The notes: generated by a model from the letters alone, not told the origin. A stretch of DNA of 64,000 nt from Microlunatus elymi (GCF_007362775.1 NZ_CP041692.1:2542001-2606000); one strand, 5' to 3'. Positions 52,302 to 61,197 are shown, numbered from the stretch's first letter. Program-made: numbers and translations.

Positions 52302-53252
52302 TCACGCCGAGTCGCTTGGGAGACTCCACGCACAGCGGAAGCCGATGTGGGTCATCCCGGTGTCGATCATCTGCGGACGCCGGGCGGCGGGTCGGTAACG
52401 CAGGCAGTAGCTGTCGGCGCACAGATGCGAGCCGCCCTTGATCACCTTGCGCGGAATCTTGAACTGCGGCTGGGCTGGGTCGTAGCTGCCGGCGATGTCG
52501 CCGCCGCGCGGATTCTGCGGCGCACAGCACGGATGGTCGACCTCGTCCGGGTGGCGTTCGGTCCACCAGTCGGCGGTCCACTCCCACACGTTGCCGGCCA
52601 TGTCGTAGAGCCCGAATCCGTTGGCAGGAAAGGATCCGACCGGTGCCGTACGTTCGAAGCCGGACTCGCCGGTGGACCGCCACGGGAAGTCCGGACCGTC
52701 CCAGGTGTTGGCCATGATCTGGCCTGCGGGCCGTGGTTCGTCGCCCCAGGTGAACGCGGTGCCGTCCAGGCCGCCGCGGGCGGCGAACTCCCACTCCGCC
52801 TCGGTCGGCAGCCGGGCACCGACCCAATCGGCGTACGCAGTCGCATCCGCAAGCGCGATATGCACCACCGGATGATCGGCCCGGTCCTCGATCGACGACC
52901 GGCGACCCTCGGGTTTCGACCAGCGCGCTCCCGGCGTCCAGGCCCACCACTGACTGAGATGCCGCAGGTCGACCGGTCCGGAGGTCGGGGTGAACACCAT
53001 CGACCCGGGCACCAGATTCTCCCGCGGCGCGCCCGGGTAGTCGGCCGGATCCAGGGGCCGTTCGGCCACCGTACGGTAGCCGGTCGCCTGGACGAACGCC
53101 GCGAACTGCCGGTTCGTCACCTGCCGGCGGTCGATGCCGAAGGCACCCACCTTGACCAGATGCACCGGCGCCTCCTCCGGATAATGATCATCCGAGCCCA
53201 TCCGGAACTCACCGCCGGCCAGCTCCACCACGTCATGATCATTTGCGGTCAT
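52302..53252 (-). CDS. formylglycine-generating enzyme (sulfatase activator)
   Basis: A 316-residue FGE-sulfatase-domain protein. The two copper-binding active-site cysteines are visible as Cys278 and Cys283 in GGSHLCADSYCLRYRP. Other hallmarks are FRMGSDDHYPEEAPVH, RLPTEAEWEFAARGG, GLYDMAGNVWEWTADWW and the end HIGFRCA. It oxidises the Cys of a C-x-(P/A)-x-R motif to formylglycine. The matching sulfatase is two genes upstream in the same operon. ATG 53252 (2 nt after the methyltransferase stop) is chosen; TTG 53258 is possible. Confidence 0.93.
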   Translation of the reverse strand: MTANDHDVVELAGGEFRMGSDDHYPEEAPVHLVKVGAFGIDRRQVTNRQFAAFVQATGYRTVAERPLDPADYPGAPRENLVPGSMVFTPTSGPVDLRHLSQWWAWTPGARWSKPEGRRSSIEDRADHPVVHIALADATAYADWVGARLPTEAEWEFAARGGLDGTAFTWGDEPRPAGQIMANTWDGPDFPWRSTGESGFERTAPVGSFPANGFGLYDMAGNVWEWTADWWTERHPDEVDHPCCAPQNPRGGDIAGSYDPAQPQFKIPRKVIKGGSHLCADSYCLRYRPAARRPQMIDTGMTHIGFRCAWSLPSDSA

Positions 53253-53254
53253 GA

Positions 53255-54526
53255 TCAACTTCTGTCGCCCTTCTGCTCGGACGCACCACAGGTGTCCAGC
53301 ACGATCAGATCATGCCGGAACAACCGTTCGACGAAACCGAGGGCCTGCGGGCCGAGATCGGCCACGGTTCGGCTGCCGTCGATCCGGCGGAACATGATCA
53401 ACTCCTGCGCGTTGACGAACGAGACCAGATCCGTCTCGGTATGCGCCCGGTTCAGCAGCGCTCCCGCCGCACCGGGGGGCAGCCGCTCGGTGACAGCAAT
53501 CGCCGTCGGCACCCTGATCGGCCGCCACGAGCCGGCCGCGGGATCGGCGAAGTCGGGCTGCTGCGGCCCGGAATCCGTTGTGGCCCCGGAATCTGTTGCA
53601 GCGTAGGCGATCGCGGTGTGCCGGGTGATGGTGCCGCGGAACAGCTCCAGGGCTGCGTACTGCTCGGCGACCGGCAGCTTCGCGATCCGCGCGGAGTGCG
53701 GTGTCTCACTGATCGACCCGCAGTCGGGCAGGTAGGGAGCTTGGCGCTGCCAGCGTCCGAACCGCAATCCCGCATCGGTGATCAACTCCAGCAGTTGGGG
53801 CACGGTGTAGGAGCGATCGCGCGGGTTCAGCAGCGCATCGGCCAGCGCGTCGTCGTCGGCGAAGTCCCGCGACTGGTGCAGCAGTCGGCTGATCGGATGC
53901 CCGCTGCCGATCTCGCGCAGGGTTGCGACCAGCTCGTCAAGATCGACTTGGTCGGTGCCGATGCCGAGCCGCAGGCAATAGTCCTGGATCAGATAGACGC
54001 CGGCCCGGCCGTAGGTCGCGTACACCATCAGGGTGAGCGCACCGCCGGGCGCCAGTATGGATTGCAAGCTGCGCAGGCCGATCAGCGGATCGGCCAGGTG
54101 ATGCAGCACGCCGGTACAGACGATGTGATCGAACTGCCGATCGAGCCCGGCGACCTCCTCGATCGGCAGCCGGTGCAACTCCAGGTTGGCCAAGCGATGC
54201 CGTTCGATCAGTTGGCGGTGCTGCTCGATGCCGGTGCTGCTGACGTCGATGCCGACCACGTCGGCGTCGGGATGGGTGATCGCGTGCCGGGCCGCCTGGG
54301 AGGTGCCGCAGCCGGCGACCAGGATCCGAAGCCTTGAATCCCCGGACCGGTCGGCGTACGGCCGCCCGGGCCACACGAGGTGGTGGGCGGCCCTGCGTTG
54401 TTGCGGCTTCGGTGTCGCTACGGCATCGAGATCGTCCGGCGGGGGATAGGGGCGACGATCATAGAACTGTTCGATCACGTCCTGACCGCGGTCGTCCTCG
54501 TTGGTTGGCCGTAGCGCGCTTGTCAT
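53255..54526 (-). CDS. class I SAM methyltransferase between sulfatase and FGE
   Basis: A 423-residue protein. The N-terminal part starts with VIEQFYDRRPYPPP, followed by motif I RILVAGCGTSQAARHAI, Asp in VVGIDVSSTGIEQ, and DHIVCTGVLHHLADP. The C-terminal ~80 residues contain LIMFRRIDGSRTVADLG, a pattern reminiscent of small winged-helix (PqqD-like) recognition modules. ATG 54526 overlaps the sulfatase stop (ATGA). Its acceptor is not predictable; the operon suggests it acts on the sulfatase, its substrate or a shared compound. Confidence 0.8.
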   Translation of the reverse strand: MTSALRPTNEDDRGQDVIEQFYDRRPYPPPDDLDAVATPKPQQRRAAHHLVWPGRPYADRSGDSRLRILVAGCGTSQAARHAITHPDADVVGIDVSSTGIEQHRQLIERHRLANLELHRLPIEEVAGLDRQFDHIVCTGVLHHLADPLIGLRSLQSILAPGGALTLMVYATYGRAGVYLIQDYCLRLGIGTDQVDLDELVATLREIGSGHPISRLLHQSRDFADDDALADALLNPRDRSYTVPQLLELITDAGLRFGRWQRQAPYLPDCGSISETPHSARIAKLPVAEQYAALELFRGTITRHTAIAYAATDSGATTDSGPQQPDFADPAAGSWRPIRVPTAIAVTERLPPGAAGALLNRAHTETDLVSFVNAQELIMFRRIDGSRTVADLGPQALGFVERLFRHDLIVLDTCGASEQKGDRS

Positions 54527-56022
54527 GCGCTTCCGACGCCCGCCTTCAGCTTCGCCATCACCTTGTCCACGCTGAACGACGCCGGCTCCTGACGCGGTGG
54601 GAACTCCGTCAGGGACTGCAGCATCTCGGCGACGTAGGCCTGCGCCGGTACCAGCAGGAAGACGTGATCGAGCATCCAATCGAAGTAGGCGTTCGAGGTC
54701 TCGTCTGCCCGTTCATACGGATCGGTGCGCAGATTGAAGATCTTCGGCACCCGGAGTTCGACGTACGGCTCGATCCAGATGTCCAACGTTCCTCGAGAAC
54801 GTTGCTCGAGGAAGACGAACTTCCAGTTGTCGAAGCGCAACGCGGTCAGATCGCCATCGTCGGACACGTAGAAGAAGTAGTTGCGCGGACTTTGCTCGGC
54901 GCGACCGGTGATGTAGTCGAGCTGGTTGAACCCGTCCAGGTGAACCTTGTACTCGGTTCCGTTCAGCTCATGGCCGGACCTCAACTGCTCGGCGATGTCG
55001 GGATTGCCGGCCGCGGCGAGCAGCGTGACGAACCAGTCGTTGTGGCTGACGATCCCGTTCAGCACCGTGCCGGCCTCGATGTGTCCCGGCCAACGGACCA
55101 CGCACGGCACCCGGTAGGCGCCCTCCCAGTTGGAGTTCTTCTCGTTGCGGAACGGGGTCATCCCGGCGTCGGGCCAGGAGTTCATGTGCGGCCCGTTGTC
55201 GGTGGAGTACATCACGATCGTGTTGTCCGCGATGCCCAGCCGGTCGAGTTCGTCCAGCACCTGCCCGACGATCTCGTCGTGGTAGAGCATCGTGTCGTGG
55301 TAGGGCGACTGCCAGCGCCCGGCCCGGCCCAGATCCTGCTCCCGGGTGTGGGTGCGGAAGTGCATGTGGGTGGTGTTGAACCAGGTGAAGAACGGCTTGT
55401 CCGCCTCGACCTGGCGCTGGATGAAGTCGATCGCCGCGTCGCGGAACTCCTCGTCGCAGGTCTCCATCCGTTTCTTGGTCAACGGTCCGGTGTTCTCGAT
55501 CCGCTGGCTGCCGTCCGCACTGGCCCAGGACTTGATCACACCGCGTGGTCCGAACCGATCCTTGAAGTTCGGGAAGTCCTGCTCGGTCGGATAGTCCGGC
55601 AACTCCGGTTCCTCTTCGGCATTGAGGTGGTAGAGATTGCCGAAGAATTCGTCGAAGCCGTGGGCCGTCGGCAAGTGCTCGTCCCGGTCGCCGAAATGGT
55701 TCTTGCCGAACTGGCCGGTCGCGTACCCCTGTGCCTTCAGAGCGGTGGCGATGGTCGGATCCTCGGCCTGGTAACCGATCGGCGCGCCCGGCATGCCGAC
55801 CTTGGTCAGCCCGGTCCGGTACGGGTTCTGGCCGCTGATGAACGCGGCCCGGCCGGCGGTGCAGCTCTGCTCGCCGTAGTAGTCGGTGAACCGTACGCCC
55901 TCGTCGGCAATCCGGTCGATGTTCGGGGTGCGGTATCCCATCAGCCCGTCGCTGTAGCAGCTCAGGTTGCTGATGCCGATGTCGTCGCCCCAGATGATCA
56001 AGATGTTCGGTTGGTCGGCCAC
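54523..56022 (-). CDS. type I arylsulfatase
   Basis: A 499-residue alkaline-phosphatase-superfamily sulfatase. Metal ligands are in IIWGDDIGISN near residue 13. The formylglycine site is Cys54 in EQSCTAGRAAFISG, a C-x-A-x-R form of the motif. STDNGPHMNSWPD supplies the second metal site. No signal peptide is present, so it should be cytoplasmic. Start GTG 56022 has GGAG 6 nt upstream. First gene of a sulfatase-methyltransferase-FGE operon. The sulfated substrate is unknown. Confidence 0.92.
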   Translation of the reverse strand: MADQPNILIIWGDDIGISNLSCYSDGLMGYRTPNIDRIADEGVRFTDYYGEQSCTAGRAAFISGQNPYRTGLTKVGMPGAPIGYQAEDPTIATALKAQGYATGQFGKNHFGDRDEHLPTAHGFDEFFGNLYHLNAEEEPELPDYPTEQDFPNFKDRFGPRGVIKSWASADGSQRIENTGPLTKKRMETCDEEFRDAAIDFIQRQVEADKPFFTWFNTTHMHFRTHTREQDLGRAGRWQSPYHDTMLYHDEIVGQVLDELDRLGIADNTIVMYSTDNGPHMNSWPDAGMTPFRNEKNSNWEGAYRVPCVVRWPGHIEAGTVLNGIVSHNDWFVTLLAAAGNPDIAEQLRSGHELNGTEYKVHLDGFNQLDYITGRAEQSPRNYFFYVSDDGDLTALRFDNWKFVFLEQRSRGTLDIWIEPYVELRVPKIFNLRTDPYERADETSNAYFDWMLDHVFLLVPAQAYVAEMLQSLTEFPPRQEPASFSVDKVMAKLKAGVGSA

Positions 56023-56197
56023 GCTGTCTCCATCTCTCGGTGGTTCACTCTGGCGGTTCGCTCGTTGGTGCTCACCCGCCGCGGCGGTCCTTCGCGTCCA
56101 CCATTGGCCCCCGACACGTCGTACGCCTCACCCAAAGGGGGTGATGGACCGAGAATCAGCAGGGCTCCGTCGGCGTCGCCGGTCTCAGCGACGCAGT

Positions 56198-56227
56198 CCG
56201 GTGAGTGAGTGACGACTCACTCACCGG
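56198..56227. promoter_or_regulatory. TetR-type operator: perfect 13-bp inverted repeat
   Basis: CCGGTGAGTGAGT (56198-56210) and ACTCACTCACCGG (56215-56227) are perfect complements around GACG. TGAGTGAGT...ACTCACTCA is typical of TetR-family operators. A TAACAT -10-like box follows directly (56228-56233), 8 nt before the GTG at 56242. The palindrome would sit between -35 and -10 of the ABC exporter promoter; it could also affect the divergent sulfatase operon. Confidence 0.75.
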
Positions 56228-56241
56228 TAACATCCGGCTCC

Positions 56242-57858
56242 GTGCCGGATGCTGCCCAGACTCTCGTACCGGAGAGTGTCGTCGACTACGCGGCGTTGCC
56301 CGGTCCGGGCGGACGAAAGTCCAAGATGCCGGTGCTGGACGCGAAGGCGTGGACGCTCAAGGTGGCGCTCTCGCAGCGTCCGTGGAGCTTTGTCGCTTCG
56401 CTTGCCATGGCGGCGTCCTTCGTCTGCAACGGCCTGACCCCGGTGGTGGTCGGCAACGCCGTGGACGAGGCCATCGCCAACTCCTCGCTCGGCCGGCTGG
56501 GCTACTGGATCGTCGTGCTGGCCGGGCTGTTCCTGGTCGCCGTCGGGGTGAACTGGGTGGCCCGCTTCATGCTGATCCGCAGCCAGCAACTGGTCAGCCA
56601 CGACCTGCGCACCATGGTCACCGACCGGATCCAGGACCCGCGCGGATTCGCCGGCCGGGAACGTACCGCCGGTGGGCTGCTGTCGATCGCCTCCTCCGAC
56701 ACCACGCGGGTGGGAGAGATCGTGATGATGACGGTGATGCCGGTCGCCGAGGCGGCTTCCATCACGTACGGCGCGATCATGATGTTCACCATCAACCCCT
56801 GGCTCAGCCTGGCGACCGTCGTCGGCGGACCGTTGCTGGTGATCGTGGCGCTGCGGGTGGGCAGGCCGCTGCAACGCCGGTCGGTCGCCCGGCAGCAGGC
56901 CATCGCCCAGGCCGCTGCCACCGCCGCGGATGTGGTGCAAGGACTGCGGATCCTCAAGGGGCTCGGCGCGATCGTCACCGTACGCGGCCGGTACGACGCC
57001 GTCTCCCAGACCGCGTACACCAAGACGGTCGAGGCCAACGCGGCCGAGGCCCGGCTGAACGGGGTCACCGAGGCCACCGGCGCCATCTTCGTCTCCGGCC
57101 TCGGCATCGGCGCGGGCGTGCTCGCCCTGAACGGCGCGGTGACGATCGGACAGCTGATCACCGTCGTCGGCCTGACCCAGTTCCTGATCACCCCGATGAC
57201 GATGTTCGGCCGGAACCTGGCCTCCCGCTGGGCCTCGGCGGAGGCGTCCGGGCAGCGGATCCGTGAGGTCCTCGGCGCCGGCTTCGAACGCAGCACCGAG
57301 GTGGACGCCACCCGCACCAGCCAGTTCATCGGCGCGCTGCCCACCGGACTCACCGTGGTCCGCGGCGTCGATCACGAGCTGATCTCCCGGCTCGAGTCGC
57401 TGCCGCGCAGCCGGGTGATCGTCGCGCCGCACGCCGCCGATCTATTCGACGGAAGCGTTGCCGACAACGTGTTTCCCGATCGTGGCGTTGCTGAGCAGGC
57501 ACTCCGGGTCGCCTGCTGTGACGACATCCCGGAGGGCCCCGACAAGCGGGTCGGCGAGGGCGGTCGGATGCTGTCCGGCGGGCAGCGCCAGCGGGTCGCG
57601 CTGGCCCGCGCGGTCGCGTTCGATCCCGAGGTCCTGGTGCTTCAGGATCCGACCACCGCGGTGGACTCGGTGACCGAGCAGAACATCGCCGACCGGCTGG
57701 CCGGCCACCGGGCCGACAAGATCACCCTGGTCTTCAGTGAGGCGCCCGCCTGGACCGCGGTGGCGGCCAACCATCTCCATGTGGCCGATCTGCTGGCGGT
57801 TGCGGACAGGTTTCTGGACCAGACCGGCGAAGAGCGTCCCGCCGTGGAGGTCCGATGA
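56242..57858 (+). CDS. ABC exporter half-transporter with degenerate ATPase (no Walker A)
   Basis: About 538 residues: six membrane helices (e.g. YWIVVLAGLFLVAVGVNWVA) then a shortened nucleotide-binding domain. No GxxGxGK motif is present between the membrane domain and the signature; that part reads LPRSRVIVAPHAADLFDGS. The signature LSGGQRQRVALARAV (near residue 443) is intact. Walker B is VLVLQDPTTAVDS, lacking the catalytic Glu. GTG 56242 is preferred because the alternative GTG 56209 lies inside the TetR-type palindrome. ATGA overlap with the second half-transporter indicates a heterodimer. Confidence 0.85.
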   Translation: MPDAAQTLVPESVVDYAALPGPGGRKSKMPVLDAKAWTLKVALSQRPWSFVASLAMAASFVCNGLTPVVVGNAVDEAIANSSLGRLGYWIVVLAGLFLVAVGVNWVARFMLIRSQQLVSHDLRTMVTDRIQDPRGFAGRERTAGGLLSIASSDTTRVGEIVMMTVMPVAEAASITYGAIMMFTINPWLSLATVVGGPLLVIVALRVGRPLQRRSVARQQAIAQAAATAADVVQGLRILKGLGAIVTVRGRYDAVSQTAYTKTVEANAAEARLNGVTEATGAIFVSGLGIGAGVLALNGAVTIGQLITVVGLTQFLITPMTMFGRNLASRWASAEASGQRIREVLGAGFERSTEVDATRTSQFIGALPTGLTVVRGVDHELISRLESLPRSRVIVAPHAADLFDGSVADNVFPDRGVAEQALRVACCDDIPEGPDKRVGEGGRMLSGGQRQRVALARAVAFDPEVLVLQDPTTAVDSVTEQNIADRLAGHRADKITLVFSEAPAWTAVAANHLHVADLLAVADRFLDQTGEERPAVEVR

Positions 57859-59675
57859 GTGCGGCGGTCACGGGCACACCCGCCTCCGGCGCGGCCCAGA
57901 CCGCAGTCCGTTTCCCGCTGGCCAGCCTGAAGCAGGTCCGGCGCGAAGTCGTACGACAGCTGGGCCGGGTACACAACGCGAAACGGTGGTTCGTGCTGGC
58001 CGTGGTGCTGCTCAGCCTGGGCTCGTACGCGACCGTGCTGGCACCGCAGTTGCTGGGGCAGATCGTCGACCTGGTCTCCGGCGAGGGCAGTGGCCGGCCG
58101 ATGTGGCTGATCGGTGCCGAGCTGGTCTTCGTGGCCGTCGCCGGCGCTGTGATGAGCGCGGCCGGCTATTACCTGGTGGCCCGGCTGTCCGAACGGGTGA
58201 TCGCCACCCTCCGCCAGGACATGGTCGGAACCGCGCTGGGGCTGCCCACCCATCAGGTCGAGGACGCCGGAACCGGCGACCTGGTCAGCCGGTCCACCGA
58301 CGACGTCGCTGAGCTGTCCGCGGCCGTCACCGAGACGCTGCCGACCCTGTCCACGTCGCTGTTCTCGATCGTCGTCACCGTGATCGCGCTGTTCACGTTG
58401 AACTGGCACTTCCTGATCATCCCGGTCGTGGTCGCCCCGGTGTACTACCTGGCCGCGCGGATCTACCTGGCCAGGGCGCCGAAGCGGTACGCCGCGGAGC
58501 GGGCCGCGATGGCCGAACGGGCCCGTCGAGTGCTCGAAGCCATCCGCGGTCGCGCGACGGTGCGGGCGTTCTCGATGGAGGACCGGATGCACGTCGAGAT
58601 CGGGGACGCGTCCTGGAGCGTCGTCCGCAAGGGCATCCGGGCTCGTACCACGATGCTGGTGCTCAACACCTGGATGCTCGCCATCGAATTCCTGATGCTC
58701 AGCCTCGCGTTGGCGGTCGGCTACTACCTGGTGTCGGCCGACGCCCTGACGGTCGGCGCGGTGACCGGGGCGGTGCTGATGATCATCCGGCTGCGCGGGC
58801 CGATGAACACGTTCATGCGGGTGCTCGACGTCGTCCAGTCCGGGTACGCGTCGCTGGCCCGGATCGTGGGGGTGGTGTCCGACCCGCCGATCCCGGTGCC
58901 CGACAGCGGCGTCGACGCGCCGCGTGGCCGGGTGGAGCTGCGCAACGTCAGCTTCAGCTACGGCGGCGGTTGGGCCGTACGCAACGTCAACCTCACCATC
59001 GATCCGGGGCAGACCGTCGCCATCGTCGGCGCCTCCGGTGCCGGCAAGACCACAGTGGCGGCGTTGCTGGCGGGTCTGCGGGTGCCGGACGAGGGCGAGG
59101 TGCTCGTCGACGGCTTCCCGGTCTCCCAACTCTCCGATCGCGAACGCATCGCCCGGCTCGCCACCGTCAGCCAGGAGGTGCATGTCTTCTCCGGTACGTT
59201 GCGGCAGGACCTGACCCTGGCCAAACCCGACGCCACCGACGACGAACTTCACTCGGCGCTCGACCGGGTGCACGCGCACTCCTGGTTCGATCGGCTCCCG
59301 TCGGGTCTGGACACCGTCGTCGGCGCCCGCGGTCTGCAGCTGGAGCCGGTCGCCGCGCAGCAGCTGGCACTGGCCCGGATCCTGCTCCTGGACCCGGCCA
59401 TCGTGGTGATGGACGAGGCCACCGCCGAGGCGGGCTCGGCCGGTGCGGGTGCGTTGGAGGACGCCGCCGACGAGGTCACCCACGGCCGATCCGCGCTGGT
59501 GGTCGCGCACCGCCTCGACCAGGCATCCCAGGCCGACAACATCCTGGTGATGGACGGCGGTGAAGTGGTCGAACGCGGCACCCACGACCAGCTGCTCGCC
59601 GCCGGCGGCATCTACCAACGCCTGTGGTCGGCCTGGAGCGCCGGCCGCCGTGAACTCGACGCCGACCCGGTCTGA
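57855..59675 (+). CDS. ABC exporter half-transporter with Walker A/B but degenerate signature
   Basis: A 606-residue membrane-ATPase fusion. The ATPase has an intact Walker A (VGASGAGKTTVAALL, near residue 391), Walker B IVVMDEATAE with its Glu, and H-loop VVAHRLDQ. In place of LSGGQ it reads LEPVAAQQLALARI. Together with the first subunit only one composite ATP site (its Walker motifs plus the partner's LSGGQ) can be complete. The cargo is unknown; drug or lipid export is typical for the family, and the TetR-type operator fits an inducible exporter. Confidence 0.9.
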   Translation: MSAAVTGTPASGAAQTAVRFPLASLKQVRREVVRQLGRVHNAKRWFVLAVVLLSLGSYATVLAPQLLGQIVDLVSGEGSGRPMWLIGAELVFVAVAGAVMSAAGYYLVARLSERVIATLRQDMVGTALGLPTHQVEDAGTGDLVSRSTDDVAELSAAVTETLPTLSTSLFSIVVTVIALFTLNWHFLIIPVVVAPVYYLAARIYLARAPKRYAAERAAMAERARRVLEAIRGRATVRAFSMEDRMHVEIGDASWSVVRKGIRARTTMLVLNTWMLAIEFLMLSLALAVGYYLVSADALTVGAVTGAVLMIIRLRGPMNTFMRVLDVVQSGYASLARIVGVVSDPPIPVPDSGVDAPRGRVELRNVSFSYGGGWAVRNVNLTIDPGQTVAIVGASGAGKTTVAALLAGLRVPDEGEVLVDGFPVSQLSDRERIARLATVSQEVHVFSGTLRQDLTLAKPDATDDELHSALDRVHAHSWFDRLPSGLDTVVGARGLQLEPVAAQQLALARILLLDPAIVVMDEATAEAGSAGAGALEDAADEVTHGRSALVVAHRLDQASQADNILVMDGGEVVERGTHDQLLAAGGIYQRLWSAWSAGRRELDADPV

Positions 59676-59760
59676 CGCGGGAGGGAGCGCTAACGAGCGC
59701 GGTCCATGAGTTGCGATGGGCGCTTGGCGACAAGCGTCTCCCAAGCCCTCAGCCGCAGGC

Positions 59761-59788
59761 TTGACTGGCTTTACTTGACTGGCTTTAC
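59761..59788 (+). promoter_or_regulatory. tandem 14-bp repeat carrying the promoter of the RES toxin module
   Basis: TTGACTGGCTTTAC occurs twice head to tail (59761-59774 and 59775-59788). TTGACT (59761-59766), a 17-nt spacer and TTTACT (59784-59789) make a good sigma-70-type promoter spanning both copies, so a regulator bound to the repeats would control transcription. Confidence 0.6.
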
Positions 59789-59827
59789 TTGGTGAGGGAC
59801 CTGTCGGTGGGGAGGGTGATCCGAAGC

Positions 59828-60373
59828 ATGGTTGAGGTTCGGGAGCGTGGTGAACGCAGGATTTCCCGCGACGAGTACCGGGATCGCATCCTGCGCGCGG
59901 TGGATGACCGCGTCGCCTCGTTGATCTTGATGTCCGAGCGGACCGCGACTCCTGCGCCGTCAGCGGAGGAGGTCATCCGAGAGATCTTGGATCTTCCGGC
60001 GCTTGCGGCGGCACCGAGCGAGCTCGGCGAGGAGGTCGGCCCCTTCTATGACACTTCAGGGGTCACAAAACTGTTGCATGTCACCAAGCAGGCGGTCGGC
60101 GACCGTATCCGCAACGGCACGATCCTGGCGCTGACCACGTCGGATCGGAAGACAGTGTTTCCGGTGTTTCAGTTCGACGGCGGCAAAGTCAGCCCGCGGC
60201 TGGGCCCGGCTATCAGGGCGTTGAGCGGCCTGCCGCGCTGGTCGGTCGCGTTGTGGTTCGTGACGTCCAGCGACGATCTTGGCGAGAGGACTCCGCTGGA
60301 GTGGTCGAACGCTGGCTTTTCGGTCGACGAGCTGACGCTTGCGGCACAACGTGCCGCCCGGGACTGGAGATAG
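59828..60373 (+). CDS. Xre/MbcA/ParS-like antitoxin of a RES toxin
   Basis: A 181-residue protein whose central part (TSGVTKLLHVTKQAVGDRI) looks like a helix-turn-helix. Its C-terminal part (AIRALSGLPRWSVALWFVTS, then TPLEWSNAG) resembles the toxin-binding domain of Xre/MbcA/ParS antitoxins. The N-terminal ~60 residues are charged and helical. ATG 59828 is chosen; an upstream in-frame TTG overlaps the promoter repeat. The toxin gene follows after 6 nt. Confidence 0.7.
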   Translation: MVEVRERGERRISRDEYRDRILRAVDDRVASLILMSERTATPAPSAEEVIREILDLPALAAAPSELGEEVGPFYDTSGVTKLLHVTKQAVGDRIRNGTILALTTSDRKTVFPVFQFDGGKVSPRLGPAIRALSGLPRWSVALWFVTSSDDLGERTPLEWSNAGFSVDELTLAAQRAARDWR

Positions 60374-60379
60374 GCCGAC

Positions 60380-61036
60380 GTGGCCCGCGCAGACCTGGCT
60401 CAGCAATTGCCTCCAGCCCGGACGGCACTCAACGGATTGCCCACCGGCACGGTTTCTCGGAAGCGAGGTTGGTTGCGGGAGCATCAGTTCCGCAGCGGTG
60501 CAGACGGTGGATGCTGGTACTTCGCCACCGTGCCCCCGGACCCGACGCTGCCGTCGGGTCGTTTCGATCTGCCGACGCCGCACGGGACCTGCTATTTCGC
60601 GGACACGCAGCGCGCCGCCGCCATGGAGCGGGTTGGCGTTTGGACGACGAAGCACAAGCCGGTGCCGCAGGACTTCGTCGACGGACGGGCGATCAGCACC
60701 GTCGATCCGGGTGCCCTCCCCGAGCGGGCGGTCAACCTGGGGTCGCCACGCGCCACCGGGTTCGGTGTTACGGGCGAATTGTTCACGATGTCGGACTATC
60801 AGGTTCCTCAGGCCTGGGCGCTCGCCGTGTACGGTCTCGGCCACGCAGGAATCCTGTATCCACCGCGATTCACTCCTGGCGGCCGTGCGCTCGCCGTCTT
60901 CGGTCGCGCGGGAGTTCCAGCGACGCCGATTGCAGTAGTTCGACAGCTGCCCCTCGCCGATGTCCTGCACCGCAATCACATCCGGATTGCTCGGATTCCG
61001 CACTCGACGAGCCTGACGATGGTCAACCCTCCATAA
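60380..61036 (+). CDS. RES-domain toxin (NAD+-degrading family)
   Basis: A 218-residue RES-domain protein. The name-giving residues are visible in EHQFRSGADGGCWYFA (Arg), GTCYFADTQRAAAMERVG (Glu near its end) and the late WALAVYGLGHAGILYPPRF region. Members of this family break down NAD+ (e.g. MbcT, RES toxins) and are paired with an Xre-type antitoxin encoded upstream, as here. GTG start at 60380. Composition is slightly less GC-rich than the housekeeping genes, fitting an acquired module. Confidence 0.8.
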   Translation: MARADLAQQLPPARTALNGLPTGTVSRKRGWLREHQFRSGADGGCWYFATVPPDPTLPSGRFDLPTPHGTCYFADTQRAAAMERVGVWTTKHKPVPQDFVDGRAISTVDPGALPERAVNLGSPRATGFGVTGELFTMSDYQVPQAWALAVYGLGHAGILYPPRFTPGGRALAVFGRAGVPATPIAVVRQLPLADVLHRNHIRIARIPHSTSLTMVNPP

Positions 61037-61155
61037 GCGTGGACGGCAATACGAAAGCGCTGCCCGACGCCGGTCGCCCGCCACCTGCGGGCGGTTTTCT
61101 GAGCTTGCGCGCGTACTTTGTGCGTACCTGGCCGGTTCGGGCGGGACAACAGAAT

Positions 61156-61188
61156 GGCCCTGACCGGGCGTAACGCCTGGCCAGGGCC
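61156..61188 (-). terminator. terminator of the initiator tRNA gene
   Basis: A ~15-bp imperfect stem with a TTA loop read on the minus strand: GGCCCTGGCCAGGCG and CGCCCGGTCAGGGCC, followed by ATTCTGTTGT. It lies 9 nt beyond the tRNA 3' end and can also stop transcription coming from the RES gene. Confidence 0.75.
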
Positions 61189-61197
61189 ACCTTTTCG

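Noticed and set aside
59728-59746. Hairpin CGCTTG-GCGA-CAAGCG after the ABC exporter
   Set aside because: Stem of only six base pairs with no T-tract; not convincing as a terminator.
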